A stretch of 64,000 bases of DNA from Myxococcales bacterium (GCA_007131745.1 SLPX01000154.1:3319-67318); one strand, 5' to 3'; shown: positions 1 through 10,119, numbered from the stretch's first letter. Numbers and translations: made by a program. Notes: a model not told the origin generated them from the sequence alone.

Positions 1-1529
1 CGGTTTCCAAACAAACCTACGCACAGCAGCCACAGGTCTTCGGTCGAGTCCGATGTTATTCCGCCCAAGTCATTTAGCGAAATTTCTCCGCTCCAGACGG
101 CTATGTCCGAGGAATCGCGGATCAAAACGCCGGCCCCCTCGTTTCTCCAGGTTTTTACGTTCAAAAGCAACACGGTGGTGCAGTTGTTGATGGATATTCC
201 GTTTCCCAGGTAATAGTCGTCTCCAAAATCATAATCCGCATCTCCGGGAGATTCGGTGTTTTCCGGTAGCGTCAGAAAACCCTCCGGTATCAGTATTTCC
301 GAAAACACGGATTCGCCTGGAGTATTGAATTCCACCGCGTTGTAAAAAATGTTTACATGTTCCGAAAGCCTGACGGATAAAATGTCGATATTTTCGGATT
401 CCAGCAGCATGATCCCGGCTGTGCCGTTCGCATTGAATACCGAATCGGCAATCTCCGAATCTGTCACATCCTTGAAAACAAGCGAACCGAGTCCGTTGTT
501 TTCCCAAAACAGGGACCCGCTTATGAACACATTGGATGTGGAAAGGAACGTTGCACCGAAATCTCCAAAAGACTGGGAGACAATACTGTCGACCATTTCG
601 AATCCTAGGGCGTGCTGAACATGCAAGGCTCTCCCGTTTCCATGCAGTCGCGCTCCTTTCACCGTGACGGGCGCGGAGCGAACAATCATGCCTGCGGTCT
701 TGTTGAAAAACAGGTCCGTGTGCAAAAGCCGGGTCCGCGCTTCCGGTTCCCACACGCCGTTGTGGTCGACTTCAACTCCAACCCCCGAAGCGATCGAGTG
801 GACCCTTTCCAAAACGACCGGAACCGGAGCCAAAATCCGAACGCCGAAATCACCTCCCTTGATCTGCAGGTTCCGGATGATCACCGAGCCGGCATCCAGA
901 ATCAGTATGCCGGTTTCTCCCTCACTGTTGACGATCTCCGGAGGAGTCTGCCCATCACCCTCGATGACCAGGTTTTTGTCCGTTTCGATGACAATCCCCC
1001 CAAAACTGTCCTGTGCCACGGTGATCACCCCGCCGTCTCTGACCAGGCTGATTGCATCCTGCAGAGATTCCGCGTCACCGGGATACCGGATGTTGCATTC
1101 AGGACTCTCATCACGCCGGCAAACCCCTGGAACTTCTCCGTTGCAGTTCATGCACCCCTCTTTGCATTCGCTCTCGCAGCAAATTCCTCCGGAACAAAAA
1201 CCGCTCAAACACTCCGCGGGATCCATGCACTCCTCGCCGTTGGTTTTCAGAACCATCAAACACTCCCCTTCCAGGCAATCCTCCCCGAAACGGCAGTCTT
1301 CGACTCTTCCGCACTCCATGCACGCTCCCTCCACGCATCCAAGTTTGTCATCACAACCCCCTGGTTCATCGCAGACCTGCCTGCATAGTGAATCAACGCA
1401 AACCAGGCCGGGAGAACACTCACCCGTGCATTCGCCTCCGATGCCGGGCAAAAAGCGGTCTTTTTCAAGGCGACAGGAAACCGACAAACCAAATAAAAGC
1501 AACGCTGACGGAATAATTGCAAACTTCAT
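1..1529 (-). CDS. Cys-rich beta-helix surface lipoprotein (C-terminus beyond left edge)
   Basis: One open frame runs from ATG at 1529 to the window edge with no stop, so the 3' end is missing and at least 509 residues are present. The N-terminus is a lipoprotein signal (hydrophobic stretch, then SVSC with Cys19). Residues about 30-125 are rich in spaced Cys (CSPGLVC, CMECGRVEDC, CCESEC), as in delta-proteobacterial surface proteins. From about residue 130 come repeated short beta-strand turns (VIEGDG, VIIRNLQIKGGDFG, VFISGSLFWENNG, ISINNCTT), the pattern of a right-handed parallel beta-helix of the NosD/pectate-lyase-like fold. A purine-rich AAGGCGGGCGG lies before the ATG. It sits 86 bp downstream of another surface lipoprotein on the same strand. 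No catalytic site was recognised; an adhesin or carbohydrate-binding role is only inferred. Confidence 0.8.
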   Translation of the reverse strand, partial: MKFAIIPSALLLFGLSVSCRLEKDRFLPGIGGECTGECSPGLVCVDSLCRQVCDEPGGCDDKLGCVEGACMECGRVEDCRFGEDCLEGECLMVLKTNGEECMDPAECLSGFCSGGICCESECKEGCMNCNGEVPGVCRRDESPECNIRYPGDAESLQDAISLVRDGGVITVAQDSFGGIVIETDKNLVIEGDGQTPPEIVNSEGETGILILDAGSVIIRNLQIKGGDFGVRILAPVPVVLERVHSIASGVGVEVDHNGVWEPEARTRLLHTDLFFNKTAGMIVRSAPVTVKGARLHGNGRALHVQHALGFEMVDSIVSQSFGDFGATFLSTSNVFISGSLFWENNGLGSLVFKDVTDSEIADSVFNANGTAGIMLLESENIDILSVRLSEHVNIFYNAVEFNTPGESVFSEILIPEGFLTLPENTESPGDADYDFGDDYYLGNGISINNCTTVLLLNVKTWRNEGAGVLIRDSSDIAVWSGEISLNDLGGITSDSTEDLWLLCVGLFGN

Positions 1530-1615
1530 GGCCGCCCGCCTTTCTGTTCAGGGGTTGAACGAAAAATTCCATTGCAACCCTCTTTCAGATACCAATCGTA
1601 CTCCCCATTTTTCGT

Positions 1616-3604
1616 TTAATCCAACAAATTAGATTCGGCTGTTCCCTGGCGGAGATAATTGCCCCGGCCTGTGGGCCACACAAGACAGTTGTCCGCTGAA
1701 CCCGGCAGGTCCCAGATCTGAACGCCTCCTTGGCCTCCGCCGAGAGTGTCTTTAAGGGATATGATAAGCTCAAGTTGCCCGTCTCGGTCGATGTCGGCCA
1801 CGGTAGGCGCGGCCATGGAACCCCGGCCGAACAATTCTATCTTGTGCAGTTCAACCCCGTTGTTGTTCAGTATTATGAGGTGCGCGGGTGCATCCGGTTC
1901 CCTGGGTTGACCTGAAGAATAGGTCGTAAAAATCACTTCCGGAACTCCATCGCCGTTCAGATCGGCTATCAAAACTTCGCTTGCCCCGATGTACGGATTC
2001 GACTGAGTAGCGAAAGTGTATGTCCAAAGTAGTTCCCCACTGTTGGAGAAAGCGTACAGATTGCCGTCGTATGCAGGCGAGATAATTTCCAGGCCGGGTT
2101 CCTGGTTGATATCGCCGAGAGACGGGGAAGGCATTGTAAACACGATGTTATGCCCCATCGATGCGCCGATGTGCAGATGGCCGTTTACCTCGATCGGCCT
2201 TTCCCAGCCCGCGGGCCTTGAAAGATCCGGGTTAAAAACCCAGAAAGAAACCCCTTGCGTGTCGGTGGAAAGGGTGTGTTCATGATCCCCGACCAACACC
2301 ACCTGCATTGTTCCGTCGCGATACAGATCCCCCATGACCGGTGGGCTGTAGGTGAACTCCGAACGATCCCCCGTGCCCCATCCCTGCCGCGCAAGATCCA
2401 GGTCGTGATACGCGGGAACCGAAGTCACGACCCGTCCCGTGTAGCTTTCATGTGTGGGAAACGGGCTGCCGTCGGGGCTGAAAATCCCGAACCCTATGGC
2501 GTCGTACGTGGTTACTACATCCAGAAAACCGTCGCCGTTCATGTCGGCTAGTCCGATGTTTTGATTGTATCCACCGAAATCCCAACACCCGGGCGCGGGT
2601 TCCGGTGGGTCGCAAGTATCTGAGTCGACCTGGGGCCAGCCTTGCCTCATTGTTCCATCCAGGTTGTACACCGCGGTCACGGGCCCGGAAGAAGTCTTGT
2701 TAACCACGATTTCCATGAACCCGTCTCCGTCCAGGTCTCCGGCCGTTATGGATCGTATCTCGTCCGAGCCCCCGAAATGCAACGGCCAGCCCGGAAGAAA
2801 CTCTCCTTCGTGGTCGTATACCGCCACGTTCACCCCGTGGTCTCCGCCGGCGAAGGAGCCGACCGCTATTTCCATCCTTCCGTTCATGTTCATGTCTCCG
2901 ACCACGGGCGACGCCCACATACGGGTTGATCCGTGATCAACCGGGTCGGACGCGGTGTGGGCCCAGGCGGCTCTCCAAAGCAAATCCCCGTCTGAATTCC
3001 ACACGTACAAAACCGAGTGCCGCGAGGCTATTATTTCGTTATTGCCGTCACCGTTTATGTCCGCGACAGCCGGAGACGCAAGCCAGTTTTCATCCCAGCT
3101 TGCAGGAAGAGTCATCCTCAAGACCGGGGCGTGCACCTCCCCTGTAGGTCCTCCCGGAAGCGGCTCGCAAGGTGTTGCACTATCGCGTATGCAAGCGCCC
3201 TCTCCGTCCGGATGGTAACCGGCTGCGCACCACCTGCAATTCGGACCGAGATAACCCTCGTTGCATGTGCACACCGCTCTTCCGGAGGAATCGTCGCAGG
3301 TTCCGCCGTCATTTGATTCATTGCAGGTGTCGGGGGTGCAAAGAAGAGGAAGACAAGCACCACCCTCTTGCTCATATCCTTGTGCACACCTGTCGCACCA
3401 CTGTCCGGTGTAACCATCGTTGCATGTACATACCGCAGTTCCGGTCGAATCATCGCAGGTTCCGCCTCCATTGGCTTCATTGCAGGTATTCGGCCCGCAA
3501 TGACCAACTGCTGCTTTTTCATCCTTTGAACATCCTCCCGGTACGCCCATTAAAAGAGCGCAGAAAACCAGACAAAAAATCGGCTCTGAAAATAATCGTT
3601 TCAT
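1616..3604 (-). CDS. EGF-like and FG-GAP (VCBS) repeat lipoprotein
   Basis: A 662-residue exported lipoprotein. The signal peptide ends in VPGGC with Cys25. Two EGF-like modules follow (about 36-80 and 87-135), each with the CNE..GGTCDDS..VCTCN.GY Cys spacing. From about residue 165 there are roughly eight FG-GAP/VCBS calcium-loop repeats (VADINGDGNNEI, AGDLDGDGFMEI, LADMNGDGFLDV, IADLNGDGVPEV, VADIDRDGQLEL), which fold as an integrin-alpha-like beta-propeller. The start has a strong ribosome site (AGGAGGG, 5 nt before ATG). Such proteins act in adhesion or polymer binding at the cell surface, but the ligand cannot be read from sequence. It is divergent from the Ig-like lipoprotein at 3738. 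Confidence 0.9.
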   Translation of the reverse strand: MKRLFSEPIFCLVFCALLMGVPGGCSKDEKAAVGHCGPNTCNEANGGGTCDDSTGTAVCTCNDGYTGQWCDRCAQGYEQEGGACLPLLCTPDTCNESNDGGTCDDSSGRAVCTCNEGYLGPNCRWCAAGYHPDGEGACIRDSATPCEPLPGGPTGEVHAPVLRMTLPASWDENWLASPAVADINGDGNNEIIASRHSVLYVWNSDGDLLWRAAWAHTASDPVDHGSTRMWASPVVGDMNMNGRMEIAVGSFAGGDHGVNVAVYDHEGEFLPGWPLHFGGSDEIRSITAGDLDGDGFMEIVVNKTSSGPVTAVYNLDGTMRQGWPQVDSDTCDPPEPAPGCWDFGGYNQNIGLADMNGDGFLDVVTTYDAIGFGIFSPDGSPFPTHESYTGRVVTSVPAYHDLDLARQGWGTGDRSEFTYSPPVMGDLYRDGTMQVVLVGDHEHTLSTDTQGVSFWVFNPDLSRPAGWERPIEVNGHLHIGASMGHNIVFTMPSPSLGDINQEPGLEIISPAYDGNLYAFSNSGELLWTYTFATQSNPYIGASEVLIADLNGDGVPEVIFTTYSSGQPREPDAPAHLIILNNNGVELHKIELFGRGSMAAPTVADIDRDGQLELIISLKDTLGGGQGGVQIWDLPGSADNCLVWPTGRGNYLRQGTAESNLLD

Positions 3605-3737
3605 ATCGACCCTCCTGGACTGATTCTAATCTTTTTGGAAAAAAGAGAAATCGGTATTTTCGGGCCGCTTGCGATTCCGACCTTTCTCATATATGAACAC
3701 ATTGTAGTTGGACTTTTTTTACAAACAGGTAGCTGAC

Positions 3738-5075
3738 ATGTACAAACCATCGACCAAATTTTTGACCCTCATCTTTTTCATAATCACGACGTTCGGCGTA
3801 GGTTGCGGCGATGATTCATCCGGGGATAAATGCGTGCCCGGAGAAACCCGCTGCGAGGGAAATGCGGTGGTGTTCTGCCGCCATGATGGAAGCGGCTGGA
3901 GTTCGCCACGGTATTGCGAACCCATAGAAACCTGCTTGGAATCCATCTGTGTGCCCATATATTGTGAACCGGGTGAAAAGCTCTGCGCGTCCACGACTCT
4001 CCTGACATGCAACGAAGACGGTTCATCATGGACTTCCGAAGAATGTCCCGAGGGGTTGGTCTGCGTTTTTGAAGCATGCCGCGAGTGCGTGGAAGACAAG
4101 GGTTGCGGAGAAAATGAAGAGTGCATGGACGGCGTATGTGAACCCGCCCGGCTCAGGATCGTAACCGAAAGCCTGGCGGACGGAATGGTGGGCGGAGCGT
4201 ATGGGTTACAACTGGAATCAAAACCTGCCTGCGAAACCGGCACGTGGGCAATTGACTCGGGTTCCCTGCCTCCCGGGCTTAATCTTTCGGACAGCGGAGA
4301 AATTCACGGCACTCCGACGGCGGAGGGAGAGTATGCTTTCGTGATAACCCTGGATTGCGCTCACTTTGAAACCGCATACGCTTCGTACGATATCCGGATC
4401 CACCCGGAAGGTTTGCTCATAGTCACCGACACTCTTCCTCAGGGCATGCAGGGATTCGAATACTACGCTGAATTGACCGCTCTGGGCGGACTGGAACCAT
4501 ACGGGTGGATGGTCTCCGAAGGATCCCTGCCGAGCGGGCTTTTTCTTACATACGACGGCGTGTTCATGGGCGCGCCGGATGACGTTGGGGATTTTCCGCT
4601 CACGATAAAGGTGTTTGACGACAATGATCCTCCACAGATGGCATGGAAAGACCTGCTGCTCGTAATCGGCATAGCGCCGCTCGAGATATTCGGAGAGGAC
4701 GAATATGATCTGCTTGTGGGAAAAGTTATCGTCTTGGACATGATCACTGTTTTTCCCGGTATCCCCATTCCTTACTCCACCCAACTCCAGGCAAGAGGGG
4801 GACTCAAACCCTATTACTGGATTGAAACCGACCTTCCCGCGGGAATGAACTTCATTATTCCTGAAAGCGGCATTCCCGATGGGCTGACCCTCGAAGAAGA
4901 CGGAAGTCTTCACGGCTCGGTCACCTCCACCGAACAGGTGATAACCGTGTCTGTCCCCTTTTCGGATATCGAAATAACGGGCTTTTTCTTTGCGGCCCAG
5001 GTGTCGGACGCTCAAGATCCGCCGGACATCGATACCGCTGCTTTTGTTATTCCTACATTGCCCATCGGCGGCTGA
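3738..5075 (+). CDS. Ig-like (He_PIG) domain lipoprotein
   Basis: A 445-residue predicted lipoprotein. I prefer ATG 3738 over the upstream in-frame start at 3708 because it gives a compact signal peptide ending in FGVGC with Cys23. Residues about 30-145 are Cys-rich with two similar modules (PGETRC..GNAVVFC and PGEKLC..TTLLTC) followed by CGENEECMDGVC. The remainder holds about three putative-Ig (He_PIG) repeats with the hallmark LPPGL.L...G.I.GTP / LPSGLFL..DGVFMGAP / IPDGLTL..DGSLHG. These cadherin-like domains usually mediate binding at the cell surface. There is no strong Shine-Dalgarno at either start. It is divergent from 1616-3604, and both may belong to one family of surface lipoproteins. 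Confidence 0.82.
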   Translation: MYKPSTKFLTLIFFIITTFGVGCGDDSSGDKCVPGETRCEGNAVVFCRHDGSGWSSPRYCEPIETCLESICVPIYCEPGEKLCASTTLLTCNEDGSSWTSEECPEGLVCVFEACRECVEDKGCGENEECMDGVCEPARLRIVTESLADGMVGGAYGLQLESKPACETGTWAIDSGSLPPGLNLSDSGEIHGTPTAEGEYAFVITLDCAHFETAYASYDIRIHPEGLLIVTDTLPQGMQGFEYYAELTALGGLEPYGWMVSEGSLPSGLFLTYDGVFMGAPDDVGDFPLTIKVFDDNDPPQMAWKDLLLVIGIAPLEIFGEDEYDLLVGKVIVLDMITVFPGIPIPYSTQLQARGGLKPYYWIETDLPAGMNFIIPESGIPDGLTLEEDGSLHGSVTSTEQVITVSVPFSDIEITGFFFAAQVSDAQDPPDIDTAAFVIPTLPIGG

Positions 5076-5196
5076 GGTTGCCCGGCACTGCACTCGAATG
5101 TCGGTAGCGCTTTGCGAATGTTTGGACAATGATGTAGAAGTTCCCTGCCTGTTGTGCATTTAAAACGTGTATGTATCGTCCGAAAGGTGGATATTG

Positions 5197-7923
5197 ATGG
5201 ATAAATCCGCTGCCCAGACTCCCCTGATGAAACAATACTTGGAGTGGAAGACGCGTTATTCGGACTCGGTTCTGTTTTTTCGCCTCGGGGATTTTTATGA
5301 AATGTTTTTTGACGATGCGGTCAAGGTGTCGAGGGAATTGGATTTGACGCTGACCACGCGCGACAAGAATAAGAAAGATCCTGTTCCCATGTGCGGCATT
5401 CCCCATCACACGAAGGATACATACGTATCCCGCCTGGTCGGGTTGGGATACAAGGTGGCGATCTGCGAGCAAACCGAAGAAGCCTCCAAAGCAAAGGGTA
5501 TTGTCCGCAGGGAAGTCACACAGGTCATAACCCCGGGTGTGATCCTGGATCCTGAACATCTCGATTCGGGAAGAGCGAATTATCTTGCGGCTGTTTGTGA
5601 TACAGGTTTTCGCTTTGACAAAACGGGCGGACGCGGAAGCGAGGACAACGAGGAGAAAGTTTCGGCCGGTCGAAGCGACCCTGCTTTCGGGTTGGCATTG
5701 GTGGATGTTTCGACCGGAGAGTTTAGAATCACCGCGGTGCAGGATCGTGAAGCGTTGATGGATGAGCTGGCCCGATGCCGGCCACGGCAGGTTCTGATGC
5801 CCAAGGGTTGCTCTATGGAGGCGACAGGACGTTTTGACCGCCCGGGGTCGCTTGTCGAGGAGGTTCCGGCGGAATGGTTTGTAGGTGGGGATAAAGGTTT
5901 GGAATTCCTGGCCGAATATGCGGGGGAATCGGTGGAAAACCTGAAACACCTGGACGAAGAGGCTGTCTGCACGGCATCGGCCGCGTTGAATTATTTGAAA
6001 GAAACCTTTCCGGGCGTGAGTCTGCCGGCTCTTCGGGTTCTGCCTTATCGACGCAGTGATTACATGATCCTGGACGAGGCTACGCTGACCAACCTGGAAG
6101 TTTTCGAGACAATGATGGAGGGACGTAGGGAGGGTTCACTCCTCGGAACTATCGACGAGACGTCCACGGCTATGGGCTCCAGGCTGTTTCGATCTATATT
6201 GGCGTTTCCGTTACAGGATCGCAAAGAGATAGAACGGAGGCACGACGCGGTGTCGCAGTTCCTGGATTCTCCCGGCCGGCGGGGAGAAATCCGGAAGCTG
6301 CTCAGGGAGATGCATGATCTTGAGAGATTGGCTCGGCGCGTCGGACACCAAGCAGCTACGCCGAGGGATTTCGCTGCGCTGCGACGTTCACTTGAAAAAG
6401 TTCCTGAATTGTCCGGTTTGTTGACGGAAGTGACGAAAACATCGCTGGTTTCTTCAAGAGACATTTCACTATTGGATATTTCAGAGGATTTACTTCAAGA
6501 CATGTGTTCCGAGGTGGCTGCAACTATTGTGGATGAACCGCCTGCGGCGTTGAAAGACGGTGGAGTGATTCGCCCCGGGTTCAACAAGGAACTGGATGCA
6601 CTTGTGTGTGACAGCAAAGGGGGACGGGACAGCATTTTGGCCATAGAGGAAAGGGAGCGTAAAAGAACCGGGATTTCATCCTTGAAGGTTAAGTATAACA
6701 GGGTTTTCGGTTATTACATCGAAATTACACGGGCCAACCTGGCGGATGTTCCCGACGATTACACTCGCAAGCAGACACTGGTCAATGCGGAGCGTTTCGT
6801 CACTCCCGAACTGGCGAAACACGAAGCGTTTGTATTGGAGGCCGAGGAAAAGAGGCTGGAACTTGAAGAACGGCTTTTCGAGGACTTTCGGGGCCGGATG
6901 GCCCTTTGCGCAGGCCGGATTACTCAATTGGCCCGCAAGGTTGCTCTTGTTGATGTTTTGTGCAGTTTTGCTCATGTCGCTGCAATGCGTGATTTCGTCC
7001 GCCCCGAGTTAAACGAAACCATGGGATTGAAAATCAAGGACGGCATCCATCCCGTTGTGGAGAGACACATGGAAACGGGAAGTTTCGTGCCGAATGATGT
7101 CGAACTGGACCCTGAAACTCAAAATCTCTTGATAATCACGGGACCCAATATGGCGGGAAAGTCGACCATCATACGGCAGACCGCGCTGATTGCCTTGTTG
7201 GCCCATACCGGGAGTTACGTGCCTGCAGCCCATGCATCCATAGGCTTGGTGGATCGCATCTTCACAAGAGTGGGAGCGTCCGACAACCTTGCAATGGGGG
7301 AAAGCACTTTCATGGTTGAGATGAGAGAGACGGCAAACATTTTACGTTATGCCGGCGAAAGAAGTCTCGTGGTGCTGGATGAAATCGGAAGGGGCACTTC
7401 CACCTTCGACGGCATGTCGCTCGCCTGGGCGACCGCGGAATATATTCACGACATGATAAGGGCAAGAACCCTTTTTGCGACTCATTACCACGAATTGTGC
7501 GAACTGGCGCGGGTAAAGAAAAGGGTGAAGAACTTCGCTGTGCTGGTTCGGGAGTGGAACAATGAAATCGTTTTTCTTCACAAACTGGCACCGGGCGGCG
7601 TGAATCGATCATACGGCATTCAGGTTGCGCGTCTTGCCGGACTTCCGTTGCAGGTCATAAAGCGAGCAGGTGATATTCTTGGAAGGCTTGAGCGTGGAGA
7701 GGCGCTCAGCGTATGGGGCGGAAAAGACGCTCAGCTGGATCTTTTCGCTTCCGAGTATTCCATGCTCGGGCCCACAGGGCGCAGAAAAGAAATTGGACCG
7801 ACGCCCCCCCCATGGAAAGCGGAAATATTTGAGCTTATCGAACGCCTTGACCCGGACAAGATGACGCCGAAAGATGCGCTGGAATTCCTCTATGAATTGC
7901 GTTCGCTCGTGGAAACCGATTGA
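5197..7923 (+). CDS. mutS: DNA mismatch repair protein MutS
   Basis: A 908-residue MutS1. It recognises mismatches and small loops and recruits MutL in an ATP-dependent way. The mismatch-contacting F-Y-E is near residues 33-35 in GDFYEMFF. The ATPase domain has Walker A GPNMAGKST (about 649), Walker B/signature DEIGRGTSTFDG (about 728) and FATHYHEL. A sliding-clamp-binding QLDLF lies at about 846, and the C-terminal dimerisation helix region is intact. The start is ATG 5197 because AAAGGTGG lies 8 nt upstream; the longer frame from 5167 adds ten unsupported residues. It is slightly longer than the E. coli protein (about 855). No mutL is in the window; the flanking genes are unrelated. Confidence 0.98.
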   Translation: MDKSAAQTPLMKQYLEWKTRYSDSVLFFRLGDFYEMFFDDAVKVSRELDLTLTTRDKNKKDPVPMCGIPHHTKDTYVSRLVGLGYKVAICEQTEEASKAKGIVRREVTQVITPGVILDPEHLDSGRANYLAAVCDTGFRFDKTGGRGSEDNEEKVSAGRSDPAFGLALVDVSTGEFRITAVQDREALMDELARCRPRQVLMPKGCSMEATGRFDRPGSLVEEVPAEWFVGGDKGLEFLAEYAGESVENLKHLDEEAVCTASAALNYLKETFPGVSLPALRVLPYRRSDYMILDEATLTNLEVFETMMEGRREGSLLGTIDETSTAMGSRLFRSILAFPLQDRKEIERRHDAVSQFLDSPGRRGEIRKLLREMHDLERLARRVGHQAATPRDFAALRRSLEKVPELSGLLTEVTKTSLVSSRDISLLDISEDLLQDMCSEVAATIVDEPPAALKDGGVIRPGFNKELDALVCDSKGGRDSILAIEERERKRTGISSLKVKYNRVFGYYIEITRANLADVPDDYTRKQTLVNAERFVTPELAKHEAFVLEAEEKRLELEERLFEDFRGRMALCAGRITQLARKVALVDVLCSFAHVAAMRDFVRPELNETMGLKIKDGIHPVVERHMETGSFVPNDVELDPETQNLLIITGPNMAGKSTIIRQTALIALLAHTGSYVPAAHASIGLVDRIFTRVGASDNLAMGESTFMVEMRETANILRYAGERSLVVLDEIGRGTSTFDGMSLAWATAEYIHDMIRARTLFATHYHELCELARVKKRVKNFAVLVREWNNEIVFLHKLAPGGVNRSYGIQVARLAGLPLQVIKRAGDILGRLERGEALSVWGGKDAQLDLFASEYSMLGPTGRRKEIGPTPPPWKAEIFELIERLDPDKMTPKDALEFLYELRSLVETD

Positions 7924-7924
7924 A

Positions 7925-7949
7925 ACGGGATCCGAGAACGCGGATCCGT
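7925..7949 (+). terminator. weak hairpin after mutS
   Basis: GGATCCG and CGGATCC form a 7-bp stem with a 6-nt loop just after the mutS stop. No T-run follows, so it is at best a poor intrinsic terminator or an RNA-end stabiliser. Confidence 0.25.
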
Positions 7950-8123
7950 AGAAACCACCCGCCTGTTCAAAGGACGACTCGAAAACCACTTCAGGATTCT
8001 GCAAAAATTTGACACATTTCCGGTGGCATTAGACAAATAAACATGGGGTGCAAGCTTTCTCACACGTCCCCGGAAGGCTCATCCCTGTTTTTTCCGACTG
8101 GGGTCGAAGCGGAGAGGAAGAAA

Positions 8124-9059
8124 ATGCAAATATTTCTGAAACGCAAGTTCATCGCTATCATCGTTTTATCCGTTTTTTCACCCCTGACCGCTGGTGAAAT
8201 CCATGCGCAAAAAGGGTCCCGGGAAAAAAGCTCCGCCGCAAAAAAAGCGCAAAAAGCCAAACGCGCGGCTAATCAGAATAGGCATTTTTTTCCTCCAATG
8301 AATTTGTACAATATTGCAAGTCGAGAACATCTGCTTCTCCAGTTGTACGATTCCAGGGGGAGGATAAGAACCGAAGCCGTCAGGGAGTTTTCCCGATTCA
8401 TGAGGTCGCACCGGACCGGAGAGAAGATACTTATTCACTGGCGTGTGGCCGTTATTCTTTATGAGGTCTGGCTGCGTTTCGGTCAGCCTCAAGTTACGAT
8501 ATACAGCGGATATCGTCCGCCGAGCATATGCAGTTTGAAGACAAGTAAACATACCGTAGGGGAGGCAGTGGATTTTTCTCTTGACGGTATCGACAACGCT
8601 GAAATCAGGGATTACCTCCTCAAGCACTGGTTCATGGTGGGAGTCGGTTATTATCCGAATTCATACCATGTGCATTTGGACGTAAGGAGCAGAAAAACAT
8701 TTTGGATAGACTACGGAGGGCCCGGCGAGGGTGCCATGTACGCTCAGAATCCCTACGAAGATTTGCGCCGGGGAATAGCCAAGAGGGGTCATGTACCCGA
8801 AAGATTCAGGCGCCGGAGGGAAGCAGAACAAGCAAAAGCGGTAGAAAAGGCGCTTGCGAATGTAAAACAGAGTCGTTCTGAAGGATCCGGCGGAAAAGAA
8901 GTCGCTGAAAACTCTGCAAGAAAAGCAAAGAATGTATCTACGAGTGAAAATGATCGAACCTCCCGAAAAGATGGAAGAACTGCACGGACGGAAAGCCGCA
9001 GAAGAACCGAAAAAAGAGAACCCGATCAGGTTCACCTGGCGGATTCATCCGACGAATAG
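8124..9059 (+). CDS. M15-like (DUF882/YcbK-type) peptidoglycan peptidase, exported
   Basis: 311 residues. The start ATG 8124 follows GGAGAGGAAG and gives a clean signal peptide (FIAIIVLSVFSPLTAGEIHA). A Lys/Ala-rich linker follows, then a domain carrying SGYRPPS, SKHTVGEAVDF and YHVHLDV. The likely zinc ligands are His143, Asp150 and His184 (second His of HVH), the M15 D-Ala-D-Ala carboxypeptidase / DUF882 layout. The probable role is cleavage of peptide cross-links in periplasmic peptidoglycan. The last ~75 residues are a highly charged Lys/Arg/Glu/Ser tail, possibly binding the anionic cell wall. It has its own long 5' region and no obvious operon partner. The family call rests on motif order; the exact bond cleaved is unknown. 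Confidence 0.82.
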   Translation: MQIFLKRKFIAIIVLSVFSPLTAGEIHAQKGSREKSSAAKKAQKAKRAANQNRHFFPPMNLYNIASREHLLLQLYDSRGRIRTEAVREFSRFMRSHRTGEKILIHWRVAVILYEVWLRFGQPQVTIYSGYRPPSICSLKTSKHTVGEAVDFSLDGIDNAEIRDYLLKHWFMVGVGYYPNSYHVHLDVRSRKTFWIDYGGPGEGAMYAQNPYEDLRRGIAKRGHVPERFRRRREAEQAKAVEKALANVKQSRSEGSGGKEVAENSARKAKNVSTSENDRTSRKDGRTARTESRRRTEKREPDQVHLADSSDE

Positions 9060-9199
9060 ATTGTTTTTTTCGCTCGTCCTGCATTTTTACCTTTCGGAAA
9101 AATGATTTACCCACCTCCAAAATATGTGTTGTGCTTCAGGCTGAATCTTGTGTAAATAGTGTTTGAAGTCTTAAACTTGTTTATAAGGAGGCTTTTTTC

Positions 9200-10060
9200 A
9201 TGAGCCCGAGCAATCACTGGAAAAAATCGAAGAAATTGATGGTGGCCTTTTGCCTTTTAGCTGCCTCGGCTGTTCAGTCACCCGGCACGCTGCATGGAGG
9301 CAAACGCCGTCCAAAGGCCAAGAAGGCGGAGGCCGAGGTCACACCCAAGGCAAGCGCGGAAATGAAGAAGCTTGTCGAGCCGTTCAAATGGTCCATGACA
9401 CCGAAACAAGTGACATCGATCCTGGTCAAGAGGATTCGGAACGAGTATCTTCCCAGAATAAGGGGATCCAGCGCCGACCGGATAATGCAGGATCGCATAA
9501 GTAAGCAAATGGCGGCCGAAATCAACAGGGTACGAAAGAGCTATACTCGGTTTGATGGGAGGCACACCGGCTGGAGCAGTTCCATTATCGAGGACCAGTT
9601 CGTGGAGAACAACAGTGAATCCATGTTGGTCGTGATGGAAGAACATCAGCAGAGATTTTTCTTTTTTCACAACGAAAGACTCTACAAGCAGATGATAGCT
9701 TTCAACGCCGACCATCCCAGTTACAAAGAACTCAACTTCGGTAAGTTTTTGCAGATACTCATGCAAGTCTATGGCCAGGGGAAACCTGTGTTCAAGGAAG
9801 ATGTGGCGGGGATAAACACCCTGCACCATGTTGAATGGCTGGGAGCGGAGGGATATATTCTCCATGCACTGGACAAGTCATCGGTTTACGGAAATTTCTG
9901 CCTGGTCGTCATGGACGGCAAAATGAATGAGGTCGTGGAACAGGGACGGAAGGCCGTGAGAAGTTTGCGAACAAAGGAAGATGACCTAGATCCTTTGATT
10001 CGTTCGGTGACCATCCCCGAAGACGAGGACGCTCCTGATGCGGAAGACGGCGCGTTCTAA
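9200..10060 (+). CDS. exported protein of unknown function
   Basis: 286 residues with a strong ribosome site (TAAGGAGG) before ATG 9200. Residues 13-30 are a hydrophobic export signal (LMVAFCLLAASAVQS) followed by a Lys/Ala-rich stretch. The body is mixed alpha/beta with no Cys cluster and no motif I recognise. A segment near VVMEEHQQRFFFFHNERLYKQ and the aromatic/charged pattern suggest a periplasmic domain that works by binding rather than catalysis. The C-terminus is strongly acidic (EDEDAPDAEDG). It lies downstream of the M15-like peptidase on the same strand with a 140-bp gap, and is convergent with the NifU-type gene. Confidence 0.75.
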   Translation: MSPSNHWKKSKKLMVAFCLLAASAVQSPGTLHGGKRRPKAKKAEAEVTPKASAEMKKLVEPFKWSMTPKQVTSILVKRIRNEYLPRIRGSSADRIMQDRISKQMAAEINRVRKSYTRFDGRHTGWSSSIIEDQFVENNSESMLVVMEEHQQRFFFFHNERLYKQMIAFNADHPSYKELNFGKFLQILMQVYGQGKPVFKEDVAGINTLHHVEWLGAEGYILHALDKSSVYGNFCLVVMDGKMNEVVEQGRKAVRSLRTKEDDLDPLIRSVTIPEDEDAPDAEDGAF

Positions 10061-10119
10061 GTCCCTGTATTGAAATTCAACCCGCCGGTGTCTGAGTGAA
10101 CCGGTGGACCGGATCGCGC

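Noticed and set aside
229..1522. Several short minus- and plus-strand frames in the first 1.5 kb
   Set aside because: They are shadows of one long minus-strand frame from ATG 1529 that runs off the left edge; its translation is continuous, with a lipoprotein signal and beta-helix repeats. There is no frameshift.
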